From contig CAZOJF010000023.1 of the NCBI GenBank assembly GCA_964580085.1, forward strand, positions 1 through 8,094: 8,094 nt of DNA. Direction: 5' to 3'. The notes below the pieces were generated by a model that saw only the letters and a program-made list of their open reading frames with translations, searched no databases and was not told the DNA's origin. Numbering within the stretch: position 1 is the stretch's first letter; each line of letters begins with the position of its first letter. This document shows, in pieces, positions 1 through 5,397 of the stretch. The DNA is from CAYUWK01 sp964580085 (lineage in GTDB: Bacteria > Patescibacteriota > Minisyncoccia > Minisyncoccales > CG1-02-41-26). Position numbers and translations under genes: made by a program.

Positions 1-73
1 GATGGTTAAAGCTGGAGCTGATATAGTAGGCACTAGCTCAGGAGTAAAAATAATGCAACAAAAGAAAAAGTAA
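1..73 (+). CDS. deoC: Deoxyribose-phosphate aldolase, C-terminal fragment (5' end outside window)
   Basis: Only the last 23 codons are present, in the frame starting at base 2 and ending at TAA 71-73. The visible tail contains AGADIVGTSSGVKIM, which matches the C-terminal signature of the DeoC family: an Ala-Gly-Ala-Asp turn followed by the GTS-SGVKI phosphate-binding loop of the TIM barrel. DeoC cleaves 2-deoxyribose-5-phosphate to glyceraldehyde-3-phosphate and acetaldehyde in deoxynucleoside salvage. The catalytic lysine lies upstream of the window and cannot be checked. The protein ends in a short Lys-rich tail after the conserved loop, so this looks like a natural C-terminus. gatB begins 19 nt downstream on the same strand, so co-transcription is likely. 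The family call rests on a short piece, but a distinctive one. Confidence 0.75.
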   Translation, partial: MVKAGADIVGTSSGVKIMQQKKK

Positions 74-92
74 ATAAAATATAAATTTGAAA

Positions 93-1571
93 ATGGGTTA
101 TTATCCTACAATTGGTCTAGAAGTACATGCCGAATTGAAAACAAAGTCAAAAATGTTTTGTTCTTGTAAAAACGATCCGAATGAAAAAACACCAAATATA
201 AATATTTGTCCTATTTGCATGGGGCATCCAGGAACACTTCCCATAGTAAACCTAGAAGCAGTAAGAAAAGTTGTTAAAACCGGAATGGTTTTAAATTGTA
301 AGATTAATGAACATAGTTATTTTGAAAGAAAGAATTATTTTTATCCTGATCTTCCTAAGGGGTACCAAATCACTCAATATGCAGTTCCTTTAGCCCAAAA
401 TGGTTATTTAACAACGCCAATTGGCAATAAAAAGATTAGAATTGAGCAAATTCATCTTGAAGAAGATACGGCCAGATTAATACATGACAAAAATAAAGAA
501 TCTTCGCTAGTAGATTTTAATAGAGCAGGTATCCCGTTAATGGAATTAGTAACCGAACCAGATATTCATTCTGCTAAAGATGTTCATGAATTTGTTAAAG
601 AACTACAGTTACTTCTAAGATATCTTGATGTTTCCGATGTTAATATGGAAAAAGGTGAAATGAGGTGTGAAGTTAATATATCCTTAAGTAAAGACCCAAA
701 TAAAATGGGCACGAAAGTGGAGATAAAAAACCTAAATTCCTTAAAGGCAGTTACCAAGGGGATTGAATATGAGGTTGAGAGACAAACCCAAATTTTAAAA
801 AATAATGGCAAAATAGTTCAAGAAACAAGAGGCTGGAATGACCAAAAACAAATTACTATTTCTCAAAGAAAAAAAGAAGAAGCTCATGATTATCGTTATT
901 TCCCAGAGCCTGATATCCCGGCTTTAAATTTAGACGAAGAGTTTTTAAGTAAAATTAAAAATGGAATTTCAGAGTTGCCTCAGAGCAAAAGAAAAAGATT
1001 TCAAAAAGAATACGGGATAGATGAAAAAAGCATCAATATCTTTATTTCTAACAAAGATTTGGGAGACTATTTTGAAAAAGTAAATTCAGAACTAAAAGTT
1101 TGGGTAAAAGAGAAAAAAGATAAACTTAAAATTACAGATGAAGAGTCTAAAAAACTTACGAAGTTATCTTCAAACTATATTATTACTGATCTACAATCAT
1201 TATTAAAAGGAAGTCCTTTTCAGGAAGATAAGTTTTCAATTACTCCTGAAAATTTTGCAGAATTTATTAGTATGATTTATACTTCTGAAATCTCCAGTAA
1301 AATAGCTAAAATTTTACTTAAAGAGATGTTTAAAAAAGGAAAAGATCCTTCCCAAATTATACAAGACAAGAATCTTAAATTGATAAACAATAAAGAAGAG
1401 ATTGAAAATATTATTAAGGAGGTTTTGAATGAAAATCCTAAGCCAAAAGAGGATTATAAAAAGGGCAATGAAAATGCATTGCAATTTTTAATTGGTCAGG
1501 TTATGGCTAAAACAAAAGGGAAAGCAGAACCAGAAAAAGTTGCGGAAATCTTTAAAAAAATATTATCTTAA
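93..1571 (+). CDS. gatB: Aspartyl/glutamyl-tRNA amidotransferase subunit B
   Basis: GatB is the tRNA-binding and kinase-like subunit of cytoplasmic GatCAB, which activates mischarged Glu-tRNA(Gln) or Asp-tRNA(Asn) and amidates it with ammonia from GatA. In the 492-residue product from ATG 93, the N-terminus reads YYPTIGLEVHAEL. The zinc site is complete (C23, C25, C39, C42). The catalytic core carries FNRAGIPLMELVTEPD (about 142-157), KVEIKNLNS (about 208-216) and HDYRYFPEPD (about 265-274). The C-terminal helical/YqeY part (about 350-492) ends with the expected NPKPKEDYKKG and GQVMAKTKGKA motifs. Length is normal for the family. A TTG at 87 would add two residues, but ATG 93 fits the family start better. 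Neither has a Shine-Dalgarno. gatA and gatC are not in the window. The aldolase gene follows after 2 nt, implying one transcript. Confidence 0.97.
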   Translation: MGYYPTIGLEVHAELKTKSKMFCSCKNDPNEKTPNINICPICMGHPGTLPIVNLEAVRKVVKTGMVLNCKINEHSYFERKNYFYPDLPKGYQITQYAVPLAQNGYLTTPIGNKKIRIEQIHLEEDTARLIHDKNKESSLVDFNRAGIPLMELVTEPDIHSAKDVHEFVKELQLLLRYLDVSDVNMEKGEMRCEVNISLSKDPNKMGTKVEIKNLNSLKAVTKGIEYEVERQTQILKNNGKIVQETRGWNDQKQITISQRKKEEAHDYRYFPEPDIPALNLDEEFLSKIKNGISELPQSKRKRFQKEYGIDEKSINIFISNKDLGDYFEKVNSELKVWVKEKKDKLKITDEESKKLTKLSSNYIITDLQSLLKGSPFQEDKFSITPENFAEFISMIYTSEISSKIAKILLKEMFKKGKDPSQIIQDKNLKLINNKEEIENIIKEVLNENPKPKEDYKKGNENALQFLIGQVMAKTKGKAEPEKVAEIFKKILS

Positions 1572-1573
1572 AT

Positions 1574-2821
1574 ATGGAAAAATTAGTTCAAAAAGCAGTC
1601 TTTGGGGAAAAGGATAAAGAAAAAAAGAAGGCAATAATAAAAATTATAAAGATAGCTAATAAAAAAGGTATATGGTTAGAATCTATTCAAAGATTGTATG
1701 AAGAAATAGCACAGGGAAATTGTAAAGGATTTACAGTTCCGGCAATAAATATTAGGACATTGACGTTTGATTTTGCAAAAGCAGTCTTCAGGGCCGCTCG
1801 CCAAGAAGATGTAGGGGCTTTTATTTTTGAAATAGCAAAATCAGAAATAGATTATACATCGCAATCATTAGAAGAATATATTGCTGTTATCCTAGCTGCT
1901 GGGATTGAAGAAAGATTTAAAGGACCTATCTTTTTTCAAGGTGACCATTTTAAAATTGATCCCCAGAAATATTTTTCTAAAGATAAGAAAGAAGAGTTAG
2001 AAAATCTAAAAGATTTAGTCGAAAAGGCGATAAAAACAGGTTTTTATAACATAGATATTGATTGTTCTTCTTTAAAAGATATAAAAGAAAATGCTTATTT
2101 AACTTCAGAATTCACTTATTTTATTAGAAAAATGCAACCAGAAAAAATAATTGTTTCTATTGGAGGAGAGGTTGGAGAAATAGGGGACAAGGATACTAGC
2201 GTTGAGGAATTAAAAATGTTTATGGACGAATATCAGAAAAATCTTTCTAGATATGGGGGATTAAAAGGTATATCAAAAATAGCTGTTCAGGCTCGTACGG
2301 CTCATGGTGGTATTGTGCTAGCCTCAGGAGAGTTAAAGGAAATAAAAGAGGATTTTCCAATACTTAAAAAACTATCTAGAAAAGCAAGAGAATATAAAAC
2401 AGCGGGAATTGTGCAACATGGTGCTTCTACGTTATCAAAAAAACATTTTGCTCATTTTCCAGAAAGTGAAGTTTGTGAAATCCATTTAGCTACAAACTTT
2501 CAAAATATAATTTACGAAAGTTCTTATTTTCCTAAACATTTAAAAAAAGTGATATATAATTGGATAAAAAAAGAATTTATCAAAGAAAAAAAAGAAACCG
2601 ATACGGAAATTCAGTTTATATATAGATTTAGAAAAAAAGCATTTGGTCCTTTTAAAAAAGCAATCTGGGATATCCCTAAAGAAAATAGAAATAGAATTTC
2701 GGAACAACTAGAAAAAGAATTTGTTTTCTTATTCAAAGCCTTAAAGGTTTGTCAAACCAAAAAACTAGTAAAAGAAATTTATTCTAAAAAATCTCCTAAT
2801 AAGTTTTTTGCTTTTTCGTAA
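1574..2821 (+). CDS. Class II fructose-bisphosphate aldolase family protein
   Basis: This 415-residue protein is a class II (metal-dependent) aldolase, probably acting on fructose-1,6-bisphosphate. The TIM-barrel hallmarks appear in order: FTVPAINIRT (53-62) at the first strand; FFQGDHF (120-126) with the proposed catalytic Asp124 and metal ligand His125; FYNIDIDCSS (157-166); SIGGEVGEIG (195-204) with acidic ligand candidates; TAHGG (242-246) with His244; and QHGAST (281-286) with His282. HLATNFQN (304-311) then fits the phosphate-binding region. It is longer than the usual 290-360 residues, having about 50 N-terminal residues before the barrel and a helical C-terminal tail (about 320-415). 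It belongs to the longer aldolase subgroup ending in a KAFGPFKK segment (355-362). Non-catalytic tagatose-bisphosphate aldolase subunits (KbaZ/GatZ) are an alternative, but the three-His metal set argues for an active enzyme. The start is 2 nt after gatB without a Shine-Dalgarno. Its 3' end overlaps convergent miaA by 43 bp. Confidence 0.85.
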   Translation: MEKLVQKAVFGEKDKEKKKAIIKIIKIANKKGIWLESIQRLYEEIAQGNCKGFTVPAINIRTLTFDFAKAVFRAARQEDVGAFIFEIAKSEIDYTSQSLEEYIAVILAAGIEERFKGPIFFQGDHFKIDPQKYFSKDKKEELENLKDLVEKAIKTGFYNIDIDCSSLKDIKENAYLTSEFTYFIRKMQPEKIIVSIGGEVGEIGDKDTSVEELKMFMDEYQKNLSRYGGLKGISKIAVQARTAHGGIVLASGELKEIKEDFPILKKLSRKAREYKTAGIVQHGASTLSKKHFAHFPESEVCEIHLATNFQNIIYESSYFPKHLKKVIYNWIKKEFIKEKKETDTEIQFIYRFRKKAFGPFKKAIWDIPKENRNRISEQLEKEFVFLFKALKVCQTKKLVKEIYSKKSPNKFFAFS

Positions 2822-3672
2822 CTTGTTATCCATTTAATATTTTTATCTTTTTTAAACCAAGTCATTTGTTGCTTGGCAAAATGTTCAATATCTTTTTGAA
2901 GCGAATAGATCATTTTAGAACGATCTATTTTTTTTTGTAAATATAATGCTATCCATTTATATTCTAAACCAAAACTTTCTAATCTTTTCCAACTAACTTT
3001 TTGCTTTCTTAATCTTTTTATTTCTGGTATCATCCCTTGTTTTAATCTTATATCTAGTCTTTTCCCAATTAATTTTTTAATCTCTTGTTTCGATTTCTTA
3101 ATACCTATTATTAGAGAATCAAATTTAACCTCTTTTTTTAATATGGGAACTTTGCCTAATTTTTTAGCAATTTCAATTGCTCTTACTAATCTTCTTTTAT
3201 TCTTTTTGTCTATATTCTTAAACCTTTTGATATCTAGTTTTTTTAAAATTTCAGAAAGTTCCTCACATGATTTCTTTTCTAATTTTTTTCTCAGATTCCA
3301 ATCAGGGCTTAATTTTGGGAAGCCCCATGCTTTAAGCACAGAGTAAATATAAAAAGGGGAGCCCCCAACCAAAAAAGGTATTTTATTTTTCTTAGATATT
3401 TTATCTATATTTTTTAAGGCTAATTTTTGGTATTGAGCCACAGAGAATCTTCTGTTTGGAGAAGCCACATCTAAAAGGTAATGGGGAATTCCTTGCATTT
3501 CTTTTTTTGTTATTTTTCCTGTTCCAATATCCATTCCCTTATATATTTGTCTTGAATCAGCAGAAATAATCTCTCCATTAAATTTTTTAGCTAATTTTAT
3601 GGAAAGATCTGTTTTACCTGATGCCGTAGGACCCAATATTACAATTAATTTTTTTAATTTTTTATCTTTCAT
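2779..3672 (-). CDS. miaA: tRNA dimethylallyltransferase (A37 prenyltransferase)
   Basis: MiaA transfers a dimethylallyl group from DMAPP to N6 of A37 in tRNAs reading UNN codons, making i6A. The 297 residues are of normal length. Visible motifs are the P-loop GPTASGKT (14-21), the SADSRQIYKGMDIGTGK segment (37-53) that handles tRNA and diphosphate, LLDVASPNRRFSVAQY (66-81), RRLVRAIEI (160-168), and the C-terminal FGLEYKWIALYL (234-245) and AKQQMTWFKKD (266-276). Two positions differ from the common pattern: the usual GGTGLYI reads GGSPFYI (103-109), and the usual AKRQ reads AKQQ. The start ATG lies inside the end of miaB (11-nt overlap), so translational coupling is likely. The partner enzyme is encoded immediately upstream, an unambiguous pathway pairing. 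The last 43 bp overlap the convergent aldolase gene. Confidence 0.96.
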   Translation of the reverse strand: MKDKKLKKLIVILGPTASGKTDLSIKLAKKFNGEIISADSRQIYKGMDIGTGKITKKEMQGIPHYLLDVASPNRRFSVAQYQKLALKNIDKISKKNKIPFLVGGSPFYIYSVLKAWGFPKLSPDWNLRKKLEKKSCEELSEILKKLDIKRFKNIDKKNKRRLVRAIEIAKKLGKVPILKKEVKFDSLIIGIKKSKQEIKKLIGKRLDIRLKQGMIPEIKRLRKQKVSWKRLESFGLEYKWIALYLQKKIDRSKMIYSLQKDIEHFAKQQMTWFKKDKNIKWITSYEKAKNLLGDFLE

Positions 3673-4945
3673 TTTCTTTAAAACCCATTAATCCCCAAGG
3701 AGTAGAGCCCTTAATTTTTACATTAACAAATTTTCCTAATAATCTTTTATTTCCTTTTATTTTAACAGTTTTATAATCAAAGGATTTTGCAAGTAAAAAT
3801 CCATTTTTCCATTCAGTTGGTAAAATATTTAAAGTTTTCCCTATATATTTTTTGTTCTTTTTTATGAGTATTTTTTTTAAGATTTTGTTTATTTTTTTTT
3901 CTCTTTCTTTTTTTTCTTTTTCACTAACATTATCTTTCATTTCTATTGCCTTTGTTCCTGGTCTTGAAGAATATTTATTAATATAAATCATATCAAATTC
4001 AATTTGTTTTAATAACTTAATAGTATCATTAAATTGTTTTTTTGTTTCCCCTGGAAATCCAACAATTATATCGGTGGAAAGAATTATATCAGGAATCTTT
4101 TTTTTAATTTTTTTAATGATTTCTTTATATTTTTCAATAGTATATTTTCTATTCATCTTTTTTAGAATTTCATTATTTCCAGATTGAACGGGTAGATTTA
4201 GATAAGGAGTAATTTTTTTACAACTTGCCATAACATTAATTAACTCATCTGAAAAATCTTTAGGGTTTGAAGAAGTGAATCTAATCCAAAAATTTCCAGG
4301 AATATTATTAATTAACATTAATAATTTTGGAAAATTTATTATTTTTTTATTCTTAAGCTCTTCTTTATAACTATTAACATTCTGTCCTAAAAGCCATATT
4401 TCTTTATACTCGTTTTTGATTAAATCTTTAACTTCTTGAATAATGTCTTTAGTTTTTCTGTTAACAAGACTTCCTCGGACATAGGGGACTACACAATATG
4501 TACAAAAATTATTGCATCCATTTGAAATAGGAACATAGGCTATCTTAGGTAAAGAATATTTTGGTTTTATATCGAGATAAGACTTAGTATTTAATTTTTT
4601 ATATTTATTATTTATTATTTTAAACCAATCTGCTAGGTCTTTTATGTCTAAAATAAAATCAAAGAAATCTTTAAATTTTCTTTGATCTCTTTTTAAAATG
4701 CATCCAGTTAAAATAGTTTTTACCTTATTAGGTTTTAGTTTATTAAATTTTTGTTTAATACCATATACTCTATCAACAGCTGACTGTCTTATTGAGCACA
4801 TGTTTACCACAATTAAATCTGCGTTATCCATTCTTGAAGTTTTTTTATATTTATTATTTTTTAAAAAACCAGCTATTCTTTCACTGTCTGAATAGTTCAT
4901 TTGGCATCCAAATGTAATTATAAAATATTTATTTGTTTTTATCAT
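3662..4945 (-). CDS. miaB: tRNA-2-methylthio-N6-dimethylallyladenosine synthase (radical SAM methylthiotransferase)
   Basis: This 427-residue methylthiotransferase converts i6A37 to ms2i6A37 using S-adenosylmethionine and two [4Fe-4S] clusters. Three parts are visible. The N-terminal MTTase domain has auxiliary-cluster cysteines C14 (TFGCQMN), C50 (VNMCSIRQSA) and C82 (LTGC). The radical SAM core has NGCNNFCTYC (C144, C148, C151, the CxxxCxxC motif), LLGQNVNSY (185-193), LPVQSGN (251-257) and DIIVGFPGET (292-301). A TRAM RNA-binding domain lies at about 367-422, ending in STPWGLMG. All six cluster cysteines are intact. MiaB is preferred over MtaB or RimO because of the VNMCSIRQSAVDRVYG stretch and the adjacent overlapping miaA. 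The start ATG has no usable Shine-Dalgarno and sits 11 nt after a strong stem-loop, so translation may be leaderless or structure-controlled. The Lys-rich linker (about 340-366) is encoded by long A runs. Confidence 0.96.
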   Translation of the reverse strand: MIKTNKYFIITFGCQMNYSDSERIAGFLKNNKYKKTSRMDNADLIVVNMCSIRQSAVDRVYGIKQKFNKLKPNKVKTILTGCILKRDQRKFKDFFDFILDIKDLADWFKIINNKYKKLNTKSYLDIKPKYSLPKIAYVPISNGCNNFCTYCVVPYVRGSLVNRKTKDIIQEVKDLIKNEYKEIWLLGQNVNSYKEELKNKKIINFPKLLMLINNIPGNFWIRFTSSNPKDFSDELINVMASCKKITPYLNLPVQSGNNEILKKMNRKYTIEKYKEIIKKIKKKIPDIILSTDIIVGFPGETKKQFNDTIKLLKQIEFDMIYINKYSSRPGTKAIEMKDNVSEKEKKEREKKINKILKKILIKKNKKYIGKTLNILPTEWKNGFLLAKSFDYKTVKIKGNKRLLGKFVNVKIKGSTPWGLMGFKENER

Positions 4946-4953
4946 ATAAAAGA

Positions 4954-5007
4954 AAAGTACCTTGGGTTTTTTAATTTATTAAAAATCAATTTTCCCCAAG
5001 GTACCTT
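4954..5007 (-). terminator. Stem-loop with U-rich tail between the small gene and miaB (intrinsic terminator or attenuator)
   Basis: GTACCTTGGG (minus strand, 5004 to 4995) pairs perfectly with CCCAAGGTAC (4966 to 4957). In minus-strand RNA the stem extends by one G-U and two A-U pairs to 13 bp (5007-4954). The 28-nt loop holds a second 7-bp A-U hairpin (4968-4974 with 4979-4985). TTTTCTTTT follows the main stem on the minus strand. The extra pairs do not form in plus-strand RNA, so the structure suits the leftward transcript. It may end the dnaE-thrS-small gene transcript. Because miaB starts about 11 nt beyond the stem, it may instead let a fraction through or mask the AAGG in its 3' arm. 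Confidence 0.6.
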
Positions 5008-5008
5008 G
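4997..5008. repeat. Perfect 12-bp palindrome (CAAGGTACCTTG)
   Basis: CAAGGTACCTTG reads the same on both strands. It supplies part of the 5' arm of the adjacent stem-loop, and its right end abuts the left arm of the 15-bp inverted repeat that brackets the small gene. A dyad of this size could be an operator for a dimeric DNA-binding protein. That is only inference, and it may simply be a by-product of the stem-loop. Confidence 0.5.
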
Positions 5009-5023
5009 TTCTTTTGCTGAAAT
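5009..5023. repeat. Inverted repeat, left arm (15 bp, perfect)
   Basis: TTCTTTTGCTGAAAT on the plus strand is the exact reverse complement of 5374-5388. In the leftward mRNA this arm begins directly after the TGA stop of the small gene and ends where the palindrome begins. The match does not extend beyond 15 bp, and no target-site duplication is visible outside the arms. Confidence 0.85.
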
Positions 5024-5356
5024 TCATTTTTTTATTCCCCACCAAATATTCTCGTGGGGGTATTTTTCTTTTATACCTTTCAGGAAACTTCTAAAAGTTC
5101 CCTTAAAACATAAAATGTTATTTTGCATTTCTTTTTCTTGGATTTTCCTAGAAAGACCTAACCTGTCTTCCAATTTGTATATTGGTATTCCAGACAGGAA
5201 AACATTCAAAAACTGAAAATATTCTTTTCTTATTTTTCCTATCTTATTTTTGTATCTAAAGATATTTTTTTTAGAGAATATTTTCGGGTTTATTCCTTCT
5301 TCTTCTGATATTTTATTTATTTCAGACAAGATATTTTCTCTCATCAAGTTAATCAT
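5024..5356 (-). CDS. Uncharacterised 110-residue basic protein, possible helix-turn-helix
   Basis: I do not recognise this family. The start is ATG 5354-5356, chosen because a consensus Shine-Dalgarno AAAGGAGGTG lies 6 nt upstream. A TTG at 5381-5383 would add nine residues but put that signal inside the gene. The protein is rich in Lys, Glu and Ile, with no signal peptide or clear membrane segment. Residues 1-20 look helical and charged. Residues about 46-78 (FLSGIPIYKLEDRLGLSRK within this) resemble a helix-turn-helix, with LGLSRK at the turn, though the fit to the consensus is imperfect. The C-terminus ends in NIWWGIKK. It lies 41 nt after thrS and 78 nt before miaB, and is tightly bracketed by a 15-bp inverted repeat with a stem-loop after it. 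It might be a small regulator or a fragment of a mobile-element protein; neither is established. It is the only gene here with a proper ribosome binding site. Confidence 0.75.
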   Translation of the reverse strand: MINLMRENILSEINKISEEEGINPKIFSKKNIFRYKNKIGKIRKEYFQFLNVFLSGIPIYKLEDRLGLSRKIQEKEMQNNILCFKGTFRSFLKGIKEKYPHENIWWGIKK

Positions 5357-5362
5357 TAGGTA

Positions 5363-5372
5363 CACCTCCTTT
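5363..5372 (-). promoter_or_regulatory. Consensus Shine-Dalgarno for the 110-residue gene
   Basis: The minus strand reads AAAGGAGGTG, a near-perfect anti-16S match, 6 nt before ATG 5356. It decides the start against the upstream TTG. No other start in the window has anything comparable. It lies one base downstream of the right inverted-repeat arm. Confidence 0.85.
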
Positions 5373-5373
5373 G

Positions 5374-5388
5374 ATTTCAGCAAAAGAA
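5374..5388. repeat. Inverted repeat, right arm (15 bp, perfect)
   Basis: ATTTCAGCAAAAGAA is the exact reverse complement of 5009-5023. It sits in the 41-nt gap between the thrS stop and the small gene, one base upstream of the Shine-Dalgarno on the leftward transcript. In mRNA the two arms could pair and loop out the whole coding region. Confidence 0.85.
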
Positions 5389-5397
5389 TTAAAAGAA

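Noticed and set aside
87..92. TTG at 87 as the start of gatB.
   Set aside because: ATG 93 gives the family-typical N-terminus, and TTG adds only two residues with no Shine-Dalgarno advantage.
584..811. Open frames opposite gatB, miaA, miaB and dnaE (for example 584-811 minus, 3143-3346 plus, 4698-4895 plus, 7256-7465 plus, 7733-7957 plus).
   Set aside because: They lie antisense within clearly conserved genes, show no recognisable protein features and have no ribosome binding sites.
2746..2758. Small hairpin GGTTT-GTC-AAACC near the aldolase 3' end as a terminator.
   Set aside because: The stem is only 5 bp, it lies within the coding region before the stop, and no U tract follows.
4979..5026. 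Readthrough of the small gene's TGA would add 15 residues (TGA codon plus 14) before TAA at 4979-4981, as if TGA were a sense codon.
   Set aside because: The recognised genes have no internal in-frame TGA, so a TGA-sense code is not supported. The extension runs through the inverted repeat and stem-loop and looks like chance.
5357..5383. TTG at 5383 as the start of the small gene, giving 119 residues.
   Set aside because: The consensus Shine-Dalgarno lies inside that extension, 6 nt before ATG 5356, so the shorter 110-residue product is preferred.
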